Shown piece after piece: positions 46,813 through 58,856 of a DNA stretch of 64,000 bases. Source of the DNA: Delphinus delphis (Eukaryota > Chordata > Mammalia > Artiodactyla > Delphinidae); the NCBI RefSeq assembly GCF_949987515.2, contig NC_082701.1, positions 32,319,755 through 32,383,754 on the forward strand, given 5' to 3'. The position numbers and the translations under genes are program-made. The notes under the pieces are model-generated. The model saw only the letters and a program-made list of their open reading frames with translations, made no database searches and had not been told where the DNA came from. Position 1 is the first letter of the stretch, and each line of letters begins with the position of its first letter.

Positions 46813-48103
46813 TAGATTAATCCTTTGTCCATTGATTCATTTGCAAATATTTTCTTCCATTCTGAGGGTTGTCTTTTCATCTAGTTTATAGTTTCCTTTG
46901 CTGTGAAGTTTCATTAGGTCCCATTTGTTTATTTGTGTTTTTATTTCCATTACTCTAGAATGTGGGTCAAAAAAGATCTTGCTCTGATTTATGTCAAAGA
47001 GTGTTCTTCCTATGTTTTCCTCTAAGAGTTTTACAATGTCTGGTCTTAAAATTTAGGTCTTTAATCCATTTTGAGTTTATTTTTGTGTATGGTGTTAGGG
47101 AGTTTTCTAATTTCATTCTTTTGCATGTAGCTGCCCAGTTTTCCAGCACCACTTATTGAAGAGACTGTCTTTTCTCCACTGTATATCCCTGCCTCCTTTG
47201 TCATAGATTAGTTGACCATAGGTGCATGGGTTTATCTTTGGGCTTTCTATCCTGTTCCATTGATCTATATTTCTCTTTTTGTGCCAGTACCATATTGTCT
47301 TGATTACTGTAGCTTTGTCGTATAGTCTGAAGTCAGGGGGTCTGATTCCTCCAGCTCAGTTTTTTTTTCCCTCAAGATTGCTTTGGCTATTCGGAGTCTT
47401 TTGTGTCTCCATACAAATTATAAGAGTTTTTTGTTCTAGTTCTGTAAAAAATGCCATTAGCAATTTGATAGGGATTGCATTGAATCTGTAGATTGCTTTG
47501 GGTAGTTTACTCATTTTCACAGTATTGATTCTTCCAATCCAAGAACATGGTATATCTCTCCATCTGTTTGTGTCATCTTTGATTTCTTTCATCAGAATCT
47601 TATAGTTTTCTGAGTACAGGTATTTTACCTCCTTAGGTAGGTTTATTCCTAGGTATTTTATTCTTTTTATTGCAGTGGTGAATGGGATTGTTTCCTTAAT
47701 TTCTCTTTCTGACCTTTCGTTGTTAGTGTATAGGAATGCAAGAAATCTCTGTGCATTAATTCTGTATCCTGCAACTTTACCACATTCATTGATTAGCTCT
47801 AGCAGTTTTCTGGTGACATCTTTGGGATTATCTATGTATAGTATCATATCATCTGCAAACAGTGACAGTTTTACTTCTTCTTTTCCAATTTGTATTCCTT
47901 TTATTTCTTTTTCTTCTCTGATTGCCATGGGTAGGACTTCCAAAACTATGTTGAATGATAGTGGCAAGAGTGGACATCCTTGTCTTGTTCCTGATCTTAG
48001 GGGAAATGCTTTCAGTTTTTCACCATTGAGAATGATGTTTGCTGTGGGTTTGTCATATGCGGCGTTTATTATGTTGAGGTAGGTTCTCTCTATGCCCACT
48101 TTC

Positions 48104-48106
48104 TGA

Positions 48107-48137
<31 letters not shown>

Positions 48138-48341
48138 GCGGTATGCGGTCCTCTCACTGCTGCGGCCCCTCCCGCTGTGGAGCGCAGGCTCCAGACGCGC
48201 AGGCTCAGCGGCCATGGCTCATGGGCCCAGCCGCTCCGCGGCACGTGGGATCCTCCCGGACTGGGGCACGAACCTGTGTCCCCTGCATCGGCAGGCGGAC
48301 TCCCAACCACTGCGCCGCCAGGGAAGCCCCTGGAGAGTTTT
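48104..48341 (-). mobile_element. CHR-type SINE (antisense) inside L1 ORF2
   Basis: The body at about 48115-48330 runs from the poly-T through 'gcggtatgcggtcctctcac', 'cagccgctccgcggcacg' and 'accactgcgccgccagggaa'. The 11-bp TSD tg(a/g)agagtttt is at 48104-48114 and 48331-48341. It interrupts the reverse-transcriptase domain, so this L1 was disabled no later than this insertion. Confidence 0.96.
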
Positions 48342-50229
48342 AATCATAAATGGGCGTTGAATTTTGTCAAAAGCCTTTTCTGCATCTATTGAGATGATCA
48401 TATGGTTTTTATTCTTCAGTTTGTTAATATGGTGTATTACATTGATTGATTTGCATATATTGAAGAATCCTTGCATCCTTGTATAAATCCCACTTGATCA
48501 TGGTGTATGATTCTTTCAATGTGTTGTTGGATTCTGTTTGCTAGTATTTTGTTGAGGATTTTTGCATATATGTTCATCAGTGATTTTGATCTGTAATTTT
48601 CCTTTTTTTGTAATATCTTTGTCTGGTTTTGGTATCAGGGTGATGATGGCCTTGAAGAATGAGGTTGGGAGTGTTCCTTCCTCTGCAATTCTTTGGAAGA
48701 GTTTGAGAAGGATGGGTGTTAGCTTTTCTCTAAATGTTTGATATAATTCACCTGTGAAGCCATCTGGTCCTGGATTTCGTTTGTTGGAAGATTTTTAATC
48801 ACAGTTTCAATTTCATTACTTGTGATTGGTCTGTTCATATTTTCTATTCCTGGTTCAGTCTTGGAAGGCTATACCTTTCTAAGAATTTGTCCTTTTCTCC
48901 AGGTTGTCCATTTTATTGGCATAGAGTTGCTTGTAGTAGTCTCTTAGGATGCTTTGTACTTCTGTGGTGTCCATTGTAACTTTTCCTTTTTCATTTCTAA
49001 TTTTATTGATTTGAGTTCTCTCCCTCTTTTTCTTGATGAGTCTGGCCAAAGGTTAATCAACTTTATTTATCTTCTTAGAGAACCAGCTTTTAGTTTTATT
49101 GATCTATGCTATTGTTTTCTTTGTTTCTATTTCATTTATTTCTGCTCTGATCTTGATGATTTCTTTCCTTCTACTAACTTTGGGTTTTGTTTGTTCTTCT
49201 TTCTCTAGTTCCTTTAGGTGTACAGTTAGATTGTTTATTTGAGATTTTTCTTGTTTCTTGAGATAGGATTGTATTGCTGTAAACTTCCCTCTTAGAACTG
49301 CTTTTGCTGCATACCATAGGTTTTGGATCGTCGTGTTTTCATTGTCATTTGTCTCTAGGTATTTTTTGTTTTCCTCTTTGATTTCTTCATTGATTTCTTG
49401 GTTATTTTGTAAAGTATTGTTTAGACTCCCTGTGTTTGTGCTTTTTATGGGTTTTTTCCCTATAATTTGTTTCTAATCTCAAAGCGTTGTGGTCAGAAAA
49501 GGTGCTTGATATGATTTCAGTTTTCTTAAATTTACCGAGGCTTGATTTGTGACCCAAGATGTGATCTATCCTGGAGAACTTTCCATGTGCACTTGAGAAG
49601 AAAGTGTAATCTGCTGTTTCTGGATGGAATGTCCTATAAATATCAATTAAATCTATCTTGTCTATTGTGGCATTTAAGGCTTGTGTTTCCTTATTAATTT
49701 TCTGTCTGGATGATCTGCACATTTGTGTAAGTGAGGTGTTAAAGTCCCCCACTGTTACTGTGTTACTGTCGATTTCCTATTTTATAGCTGTTAGCTTTTG
49801 CCTTATGTATTGTGGTGCTCCTATGTTGGGTGCATATATATTTATAATTGTTATACCTTCTTCTTGGATTGATCCCTTGATCATTATGTACTGTCCTTCC
49901 TTGTCTCTTGTAACATACTTTATTTTAAAGTCATTTTATCTGATATGAGTATTGCTACTTCAGCTTTCTTTTGATTTCCATTGGCATGGAATATCTTTTA
50001 CCATCCCCACTCTTTCAGTCTGTATGTGTCCCTAGATCTGCAGTGGGTCTCTTGTAGGTTGCATATATATTGGTCTTGTTTTTGTATCCATTCAGCAAGC
50101 CTGTGTCTTTTGCTTGGAGCATTTAATCCCTTCACATTTAAGGTAATTATCGATATGTATGTTCCTGTTACCATTTTCTTAATTGTTTTGGGTTTGTTTT
50201 TGTAGGTCCTTTTCTTCTCTTGTGTTTCC

Positions 50230-51191
50230 CACTTAGAGAAGTTCCTTTAGCATTTGTTGTATGGTTTTGGTGGTGCTGAATTCTCTTAGCTTTTGCTTGT
50301 CTGTAAAGCTTTTGATTTCTCCATCGAATCTGAATGAGATCCTTGCTGGGTAGAGCAATATTGGTTACAGGTACTTCCCTTTCATCACTTTAAATATATC
50401 ATGCCACTCCCTTCTGGCTTGTAGAGTTTCTGCTGAGAAGTCAGCTGTTAACCTTATGTGAGTTCTCTTGAATGTTATTTGTCGTTTTTCCCTGTTACTT
50501 TTAATAATTTGTCTTTAATTTTTGTCAGTGTGATTACTAAATGTCTTGGTGTGTTTCCCCTTGGGTTTATCCTTCCTGAGACTCTCTGTGTTTCCTGGAC
50601 TTGGGTGGCTATTTCCTGGAAATTTTTGACAAAAATCTTTTCAGATATTTTCTCAGGTCCTTCCTCTCTCTCTTCTCCTTCTGGGACCCCTATAATGTGA
50701 ATGTTGGTGCATTTAATGTTGTCTCAGAGGCCTCTTAGGCTGTCTTCATTTCTTTTCATTCTTTTTTCTTTGTTCTGTTCTGTGACGGTAAATTCCACCA
50801 TTCTGTCTTCCAGGTTACTTATCCGTTCTTCTGCCTCAGGTATTCTGCTATTGATTCCTTCTAAGGTATTTTTCATTTCAGTTTTTGTATTGTTCATCTG
50901 TTTGTTTGTTCTTTAATTCTTCTAGGTGTTTGGTCTTTAATTCTTCTAGGTCTTTGTTAAACATTTCTTGCATTCTCTCGATCTTGGCCTCGGTTCTTTT
51001 TCCAATGTCCTGGATCATCTTCACTATCATTATTCTGATTTCTTTTTCTGGAAGGTTGCCTATCTGCTTCATTTAGCTTTTTTAGCTTTTTTAGCTTCAT
51101 TTAGCTTTTTTTCATTTAGCACTTCATTTAGATTTTTTTCTGGGGCTTTATCTTGTTCCTTCATTTGGAACATAGTCCTCTGCCTCTTCAT
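50230..51191 (-). pseudogene. L1 ORF1 relic with coiled coil
   Basis: ORF1 encodes the RNA-binding trimeric chaperone of L1. The probable start is the ATG complementary to 51189-51191. The coiled-coil part is open at 51072-50878, with text such as KMIQDIGKRTEAKIERMQEMF and repeated EELK blocks. An 18-bp unit (50910-50927 and 50934-50951, period 24 bp) is duplicated in it, and a second T-rich tandem expansion lies at 51067-51135 near the N terminus. Frameshifts interrupt the frame. Confidence 0.82.
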
Positions 51192-52097
51192 CTTGTCTGT
51201 CTTTCTGTGAATGTGGTTTTCGTTCCACAGGCTGCAGGGTTGTAGTACTTGTTGCTTCTGCTCTCTGCTCTCTGGTGGATGAGGCTTATCTGAGAGGCTT
51301 GTGCAAGCTTCCTGATGGGAGGGACTGGTGGTGGGTAGAGCTGACTGTTGCTCTGGTGGGCAGAGCTGAGTAAAACTTTAATCTGCTTGTCTGCTGATGG
51401 GTGGGGCTGAGTTCCTTCCCTGTTGGTTGTTTGGCCTGAGGTGACCCAGCAGTGGAGCCTGCAGGCTCTTTGGTGTGGCTAATGGTGGACTCTGGGAGGG
51501 CTCATGCCAAGGAGTACTTCCCAGAACTTCTGCTGCCAGTGTCCTTGTACCTGTAGTGAGCCACAGCCACCCCCACCTCTGCAGGAGACCCTCCCACACT
51601 AGCAGGTAGGTCTGGTTCCGTCTCCTACAGGGTCACTGCTCCTTTCCCTGGTACCTGGTACGTGCACTACTTTGTGTATGCCCTCCAAGAGTGAAGTCTC
51701 TGTTTCCCCCAGACCTGTCAAAGTCCTGCAGTCAAATCCTGCTAGGCTTCAAAGTCTGATTCTCTGGGAATTCCTCCTCCTGTTGTGAGACCCCCAGGTT
51801 GGGAAGCCTGATGTAGGGCTCAGAACCTTCACTCCAGTGGGTGCACTTCTGTGGTATAATTGTTTTCCAGTTTGTGAGTAGCCCACCCAGCGGTTATGGG
51901 ATTTGATTTTACAGTGATTATGCCCCTCTTACCATCTCATTGCAGTTCTCATTTGTCTTTGCACATGGGGTATCTTTTTTGGAGAATTCCAGTGTCTTCC
52001 TGTCAATGATTATTCAGCAGTTAGTTGTGATTCTGGTGCTCTCGCAAGAGGGAGTGAGCGCATGTCCTTCTGCTCCACCATCTTGAACCAATCTCCT
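51192..52097 (-). promoter_or_regulatory. L1 5'UTR (internal promoter region)
   Basis: This moderately GC-rich segment lies upstream of ORF1 on the minus strand, where the L1 RNA polymerase II promoter is located. It starts with 'ggagattggttcaagatggt' on the minus strand. Its opposite strand is the template for the antisense transcript discussed with the retrocopy. No direct promoter evidence exists beyond position and the YY1-like site. Confidence 0.8.
51601..51611 (+). promoter_or_regulatory. antisense 5' splice site in the L1 5'UTR
   Basis: The sequence agcag|gtaggt on the plus strand (antisense to L1) is a good 5' splice site. It coincides base for base with the end of similarity between this 5'UTR and the retrocopy (ctgctaa at 45414-45420 on the plus strand is the complement of the exon end). 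This supports its use as a donor in a related L1 copy. Confidence 0.75.
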
Positions 52098-52207
52098 CTG
52101 GCCTCTTCTTCTATGCTATTAATCTTTATGAGCCTACTGGAGGCTGGAGGAGAGAGTTCATTCCTTGGTTTCTCCAGCTTCTAGAGGCTGCTCGCATTCC
52201 TCTGCTT
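52098..52207. other. extra sequence at the 5' edge of the younger L1
   Basis: About 110 bp that belong neither to the L1 5'UTR nor to the interrupted host L1. It contains 'ttccttggtttctccagctt' and 'ctagaggctgctcgcattcc', which look like an old interspersed repeat. It may be a 5' transduction or an independent insertion. Confidence 0.5.
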
Positions 52208-53364
52208 CTGTGTCCCTTCTTGGTGTTCGTTCATTTTGTTTTGGGTTTCCTTTGCCATGCAAAAGCTTATAAGTTTGATTAGGTCCCATTTGTTTATTTT
52301 TGCTTTTATTTCTATTGCATTGGAAGACTGACCTAAGAAAACATTGGTACAATTTATGTCAGAGAATGTTCTGCCTGTGTTTTCTCAGAGTTTTATGGTG
52401 TCATGTCTTATATTTAAGTCTGTGAGCCATTTTGAGTTTTTTTAGGTGTATGGTGTGTGGGTGTACTCTAACTTCATTGATTCACATGTGGCTGTCCAGC
52501 TTTCCCAACACCACTTGCTGAAGAGACTGTGTTTTCTCCATTGTATATTTTTGCCTCCTTTTTCAAAGATTAATTAACTGTAAGTGTGTGGGTTTATTTC
52601 TGGGCTGTCTGTTCAGTTCCATTGATCCATATGTCTGTTTTTGTGCCAGTACTATCCTGTTTTGAATACTGTAGCTTTGTAGTATTATCTGAAGTCTGGG
52701 AGGGTTATGCCTCCAGCTTTGTTCTTTTTCCTCAGAATTGCTTTGGCAATTCTGGATCTTTTATGGTTCCATATAAATTTTAGGATTGTTTGTTCTAGTT
52801 CTGTGCAAAATGTCATGGGTAATTTGATAGGGATTGCATTGAATCTGTAGATTGCTTTATCAGTGTTTTATATTTCTCAGCATATAAGTCTTTCACCTTG
52901 GTAAGGTGTATTTCTAAGTATTTTTTAATGTGATTTTACTTTGTCTTTCTGTTATTTCATTGTTAATGTAAAGAAATGCAACAGAGTTCTGTATGTTAAT
53001 CTTATATCCTGCTACCTTGATGAATTCGTTTATCAGTTCTAGTAGTTTTTGTGTGGAATCTTTAGGGTTTTCTATATGTAATATCATATCATCTTCATAT
53101 AATGACAGTTTTACCTCTTCTCTTCCAATCTGGAAACCTTTATTTCTTTTTCTTGTCTGCTTGCTGTGGCTAGAACTTCCAATATTATGTTGAATAAAAG
53201 TGGTGAGAGTGGGCATCCTTGTTTTGTTCCAGATTTTCATGGGAAAGCTTTCAGCTTTTCACCATTGAGTATTATGTTGGCTGTAGGTTTGTCATGAATA
53301 ACTTTTATTATGTTGAGATGTGTTCCCTCTTTACCCACTTTGATAAGAGTTATTATCATGAATG

Positions 53365-53578
53365 GATGTTGAATTTTTTTTTTTTTTGCAGCCCACGGGC
53401 CTCTCACCGTTGCGGAGCACAGGCTCCGGACGTGCAGGCTCAGCGGCGATGGCTCACGGGCCGAGCCGCTCTGCGGCATGTGGGATCTTCCTGGACCGGG
53501 GCACAAACCCGTGTCCCCTGCATTGGCAGGCGGACTCTCAACCACTGTGCCACCAGGGAAGCCCAGATGTTGAATTTT
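53365..53578 (-). mobile_element. CHR-type SINE (antisense) in the older L1, with 13-bp TSD
   Basis: The body at about 53378-53565 reads 'gcagcccacgggcctctcac', 'gagccgctctgcggcatg' and 'accactgtgccaccagggaa'. The exact TSD gatgttgaatttt lies at 53365-53377 and 53566-53578. Compared with the other copies, a segment near the T-tail side is shorter. Confidence 0.96.
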
Positions 53579-54986
53579 ATCAAATGCTTTTTCTGCATTT
53601 ATTGAGATGATCATGTGGTTTTTGTCTTTTCTTTTGTTAGTGTGGTTTATCACATTGATTGATTTGCATATTTGGAACCATCCTTGTAACGCTGGGATGA
53701 ATCCAACTTGACTGTGGTGTATGATCTTTAATTGTGTTGTTAGATTCAGTTTGCTAATATTTTGTTGAGAATTTTTGCATCTGTGTTCATCAAAGATATT
53801 GACTGTAATTTTCTTTTTTGGTATTTCCTTTTTCTGGTTTTGGTATCAGGGTGATAGTGGCTTCATAGAATGACTTTGGGGGTGTTCCCCCCTTTTCAAT
53901 CTTTTGGAAGACTTTGAGAAGGATCAGTACAAGTTCTTCTTTGTATGTTTGGTAGACTTCCCCAGTGAAGCCATCTGGTCCTAGACTTGTTTGCAGGGAG
54001 TTGTTTTTGTTTTTTTAAACAGATTCTGTTTCACTTCTAGTGATTGGTCTGTTCAAATTATCTGTTTCATATTGATTCAGTTTTGGTGGACTGTATGTTT
54101 GTAGAAACTTGTCCATTTCTTCTAGATTGTTCAATTAGTAGGCATATAATTGTTCATAGTATTCTCTTATTTTTTTTGTATTTCTGCAGTATCAGTTGCT
54201 ATTTATCCTCTTTCATTTCTTTTATCGTTTATTTGGGTTCTCTCTCTTTTCTTGATGAGACTGGCCAGAGGTTTGTTGATTATGTTTACCCTTTCAAAGA
54301 ACAAGCTCTTAATTTTATTGATTGTTTTTCTATTTCTTTTAATCTCTATTTTATTTATTTCCTCTCTGATCTTTATTATTTCCTTCCTTCTGCTGACTTT
54401 AAGTTTTGCTTTTTCTAATTCTTCTAGGTGGTAGTTTGGGTTGTTTGTTTGAGATTTTTTTTGTTTTGTTGAGGAAGGTCTGAATTGCTATGAACTTTCC
54501 TCTAAGAACTGCTTTTGCTTCATCCCATAGATTTTGTATGGTTGTGTTTTCATTGTCATTTGTCTCAAGGTATTTTTAATTTTGCCTTTGATTTCATCAC
54601 TGACCTATTGGTTTTTTAGTAGCATGTTGTTTAGTCTCCATGTAATCTTTGTTTCTCATTTCTCTTTTTGTGGTTGATTTATATTTTCATACTGTTATAT
54701 CAGAAAAGATGCTTGAAATCATTTCTACCCTCTTAAATTTGTTGAGGGGGTGTTTTGTGTCCTAGTACATGGTCAATACTAGAGAATGTTCCGTGTGCAC
54801 TTGAAAAGAATGTATATTCTGTTTTTTTGGGGTGTAGTGTTCTGAAAATATCATAAGTCTTAACAGTTCTGTTACATCACTTAGGATATCTGTTGCCTTA
54901 TTGATTTTCCGTCTGGAAGATCTGTCCGTTGATATGAGTGGGGTGTTTAAGTCTCCTACTACTATTGTATTTGGCAAAGGGATCAT

Positions 54987-55489
54987 CATGTGCAAAGAAC
55001 ATGCAGCGGGGGAAATGGTTTAAGATCAGAAAGAAGGCCAGTGCCACTGGAATGTAGGAGGTGAAGGGAAAAAAGAAAAAGACAAGATTTCTGCCTTCAA
55101 GGAACTCCTCATACCTTAGAGAAAAATATTCCAAAAACTCCTTATTACTCTATGGATCTATGCTTTTCCAAATATAATAGGAAGAAGACATCAGTGTCAG
55201 GAATAACCCTTCACTAGCTGATATAAAAACCCAGTTTCATGTTTGTCCTTACCTAGCTTACATAATTTTTTGAAATAGCAGATATGCTTTCATAAGTTGT
55301 TGGCTTAGGCTAATGCTAGTATTAGGTCATGTTTACTGAGCATACAGCCTGGCTAAGAAAGAGAACTGACTTGGAGATTGAATCAAGATGCCAAACTGAC
55401 ACATGCCTGCCTACCCTTTTTCTCTCCAAATCTCTTAAAAGATAAACAAGGTATGTAAAAATATATCAGTTATTTAGAAAACAAAAAAG
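54987..55489. other. ancient repeat continuation, then unique sequence
   Basis: The first about 100 bp ('catcatgtgcaaagaacatg', 'agaaggccagtgccactgga') continue the ancient repeat that the nest interrupted. The remainder is unique with no gene seen. Confidence 0.55.
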
Positions 55490-56110
55490 TGAGCCATACA
55501 TACCCATTTCTCTCCTCCTCATTTCCTCCTTAATTTCTAGCAACCACTAATCTGTTCTTTACTTTTATAATTTTGTTATTTCAAGAGTGCTATATAAATG
55601 GGATAATACACTGTGTAGCTTTTGAGGATTGGCTTTTTTACTCAGCATAATTCTCTGGAGATTCATCCAGGATGTTGAGTATATCAATAACTTTGTTCCT
55701 CTTTATTGCTGAGTAGTATTCAGTGGCATGAAGGTACCACAGTTTGTTTAACCATTCACCTGTTGAAGGATATCGGAATTGTTACCAGTTTGGGGCTATT
55801 ACAAATAAAGCTGCTGTAAACATTTGTGTACAGGTTTTTATATGAACACAAAACTTTCACTTTTATAGAATAAATGCCCAGTAGGCAGTTGGTAAGATGT
55901 ATGGTATTTTCATGTTTAGTTTTTTAAGAAATTGCCAGACTGTTTTTCAGAGTGCCTGTATCATTTTACATTCCCACCAGCAACGTATGGGTGATCCGAT
56001 ATCTCTGCATTCTAGCCATTTGGTGCTGTCACTATTCTAAATTTTTTGGTACTGTGATATGCATGTAGTAATATTTCTTTGTGGTTTTAATGAGCCTTTC
56101 CCTAATGGAA
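55490..56110 (-). mobile_element. old L1 3' region (antisense)
   Basis: Antisense landmarks in order: 'agcaaccactaatctgttct', 'ttactcagcataattctctg', 'ttgctgagtagtattcagtg', 'taccacagtttgtttaacca', 'ttacattcccaccagcaacg'. It is diverged, with no TSD found. Confidence 0.85.
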
Positions 56111-56639
56111 ACCTAATGAGTTATTATTATACAGTGGAACATGAGCAGAGAGTATTCTGAGAGGGAAAGTAAAAACTACTCTTGGGAAAATAGGTACCAC
56201 CCTGAAAGGATCATTTGAAATGAATTTTGAATAAGATAATGGTAAGTAGGGTAAGAAAGAAAAAAATATAATTAGAGATTAGAGGAAAATACATAGGAAA
56301 GGAAATGTAATCAAAGTATACTACTTGAGTTTGCAGTGTCAAAAACTTACACTCATAATAGTATAAGCATTGTTGCCTTAACTAAAAATAGAAATATAAT
56401 TATATTGAGAGAATAAGAAAGTGTAGATGAGTGTGGTATTGTGAGAGAGTTAAATTCTTTTCTGTTATAATTCTAATTCCATACATAAGACCTGCAATTG
56501 CTAAATCAAAAAATAGCCATAGAAGCTTATTGATTAAAGTAGACAAGTAACTATGAGAAGTGGAGGAGTTAAAAAGCGGCTGGCTCTGAGGGGAAGAAGG
56601 ATGGTAATAATGGAGCAAATAAGGGTTGTTTTTTCATTA

Positions 56640-58852
56640 TAAATAAGCCTTTCAGTACAAATTTGCTTTTTAATACTATTCTTATAAGGATATATCACTT
56701 TGGACAAAAAAAAATTAAAAGTGTATAGAAAGAGACTCTCAGAGTAAATAAATTTAACTCTATACTTTTTACAAGAGACAAATGTATTTCAAATGTCATG
56801 GAAAGGATGAAAATGAAAAGATAGAAAAGACAGGAGGCAAATGGAAGCATAGAAAGCAATGTTAATTACAAACAGAAACTGAGTCAAACAGCATTAAGCA
56901 AGACAAATAAAGCAGCTTCTCAGAGATCAAAGATTAAAGGGACAAGTACTTTAGAAAAAAAACAGGGATTTAAATAACACACACACACATTCCCGCTTTA
57001 TACCCAATGGGGTTTACACATTCTTTTCAAACACCAAGTATGGTACATATCCACGATTCATTGGTTAGCCACAGGTAAGAATTTTGAAAAATCTCAACAG
57101 GGTACAGTCCACATTTTAAATTTTTCTTATTGTAATAGAATACAATTAGAAATTAACAATAAAACTATGGCAAAAGATATGGCCAGTTAGAAGTTTAAGA
57201 TAACTCATCTAAAAACTTTGGTTAAAGTGGAAATGAAACAAACTGTAAATTATTTATAAATAAGTGATCATTATAGCAATGCATTTTAAACTTTTTGGGT
57301 ATGGACAAAACAGTAATCAGGGAAAAATTATAGCCTTAAAATCCATGAATTAGAAACAAAAATAAAGAAGTAAATTAAGTTTTCAAAAAAAAAAAAAACT
57401 AGGAAAGAAGTAATAAAGTAAACCCACGGAAAGCAATAGGAATTGGCAAAGCTAAAGCCAAACATTAATAAAATAGAAAATAAGCAAGAAACACATTTTA
57501 TGAATCAGAAAAGTTAATTCTTCAAACAAACCAATAAAATAGACAAATGATCAACAATTCTAAAAAAAAAGGGCACAAATACATGACTTTTGAGGTTCTA
57601 AAGGGTCTCTAACCACAGGGGAGATTTAAAAATTGTGTTCAACAGTATATCAATAATCATAATCCAAATGAAATGTCTGTAATTTGGTGAAAGATATCTA
57701 CCAGAAGATTACAGTAGACATCATACTTAATAGTAAAATATTAGATGCATGTTGACAAAAGCAGGTAAGAGAGAAGAACACCTACTATCCCAGTTACTAT
57801 ACACAATATAATGGGAACTAGAATTCACATTGATTCTGGTTAATGAAGTGAGATCTGAAAAAGAATGCAAAGTATTGGAAAGGAAGGGACAAAATGATCC
57901 TTTCTTGAAGATGAAATGACAAAAAGTATTCATGAGGTGCAGGACAATCTACTGGGGAAAAAAAGGCTGTTACTAAGAGAGTTCAGTAAAGCAGTCAACT
58001 AAAGATTGTTTTAAAATTACAATAGCTCTTCTACTGTCCCACAATAGCCCATTAGAGAATATCTTGAAAAGAGAGTTCATTTATAATAGCCACAAAAACT
58101 GTAAAATATATCCAGCATGAAACTTTACAGGAAAGAAGACCAATAAATAAATAAAATTATTAAATTTTCCTGAATATGTAAAATTCAACTTTATTAGGAA
58201 GATATGTCATGGATGGGAAGTCTTTCCAAATTAATTTAGGAGTATGATGGTATCTCAATAAGATTTAAAAAATTAAAGTTGACAAGCCAATTCTAAAATT
58301 CATTTTGAAGGGAACATATTACCACAGGGAGGGACTTGCTATACCAGATGTTAAAATATACTATGAAGTTATTATATGGCATTAGCATGAGTATAGGCAG
58401 ATCAGTGAGACAGAGTATATGAATACATAAACATTTCCACTTCCAGTTTACAATCCCAGAAAAAAATATTCTCACAGGTAAGAGACACATACTAGGATTG
58501 CAACATTATGTAACAGGAAAAAAATTGAAACCACCTATGTTCATCCGTGGGAGAATGATTAAATACATTATGGCATCTCTGTCTATGGAATAGCAATACT
58601 ATACAGCTATTTAAAAGAATGAAGATCCAAACACACTGACATATATATATTGTTGAACTGAAAAAAAATCTAGCTGTGTAACTAGACAAATAGTATGATA
58701 TTTATATTAGAGCACACAAACAAAACTATACATCTGTGTGTATATACATATATGTGTACGTGCATCAAGAAAGGATTTGTAAGGGTATACATTAAACTCA
58801 TAATAGAGATTAACTTGGTGATAGGGATGTGACCTTGGGGGAAGGGTAAATC
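56640..58852 (+). mobile_element. old L1 ORF2 region (sense), heavily decayed
   Basis: Sense L1 text is followed over about 2 kb: 'tttttacaagagacaaatgt', 'aagtttaagataactcatct', 'aaagttaattcttcaaacaa', 'tactatcccagttactatac', 'atgatggtatctcaataaga', 'gaagatccaaacacactgac'. All frames are broken. The left edge is vague, and 56110-56640 may belong to it. Confidence 0.65.
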
Positions 58853-58856
58853 TTGA

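Larger units (their letters stand above)
46137..50174 (-). pseudogene. L1 ORF2 relic (endonuclease, reverse transcriptase, Cys-rich tail)
   Basis: ORF2 would nick target DNA and reverse-transcribe the L1 RNA. The start is taken as the ATG complementary to 50172-50174, followed by TLNVKGLNAPSK-like endonuclease text. The endonuclease domain survives in 49752-49402 (MGDFNTSLTQ, then SRIDHILGHKSS and SDHNALRLE). The reverse transcriptase is seen at 48099-47356 with the catalytic [11 protein letters not shown]. The C-terminal Cys motif [18 protein letters not shown] is within 46767-46216. A SINE splits the RT domain at 48111-48341, and several frameshifts separate the blocks. The domain order and length are those of normal L1 ORF2 (about 1275 residues). 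Confidence 0.92.
45907..52207 (-). mobile_element. near full-length younger L1 nested in the older L1
   Basis: The minus-strand L1 runs from its A-tail (poly-T about 45907-45916) through the 3'UTR, ORF2 (about 50174 to 46137), ORF1 (51191 to about 50230) and a 5'UTR of about 0.9 kb (51192 to about 52097). Without the SINE it is about 6.0 kb, the length of a complete L1. A YY1-type site (CCATCTTG, 52078-52085) sits near the 5' end, as in other mammalian L1s. Both ORFs are interrupted, so it cannot move autonomously. Another about 110 bp (about 52098-52207) follow before the host L1 resumes. The TSD is short and uncertain (tgttc(t/g)tt). Confidence 0.93.
43877..54986 (-). mobile_element. older 5'-truncated L1 hosting a retroelement nest, with 13-bp TSD
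   Basis: A minus-strand L1 begins with its A-tail (poly-T at 43892-43898) and 3'UTR at 43890. It is split into 43890-44736, about 45674-45906 and about 52208-54973 by later insertions, and is truncated within the endonuclease part of ORF2. The TSD gca(g/a)agggatcat is at 43877-43889 and 54974-54986. Removing the whole insert rejoins an ancient repeat seamlessly ('ttctaggcag' to 'catcatgtgcaaag'). The L1 itself is about 3.6 kb. Its surviving reverse-transcriptase segment has YEDD where active L1s have (F/Y)ADD (near 53130), so it is dead. Confidence 0.93.

Noticed and set aside
51192..52097. LTR of an endogenous retrovirus
   Set aside because: I considered this because of the GC content and position, but it is immediately upstream of ORF1 of the same minus-strand L1, shows no LTR pair or TG...CA ends, and begins with an L1-like 5' end, so it is the L1 5'UTR.
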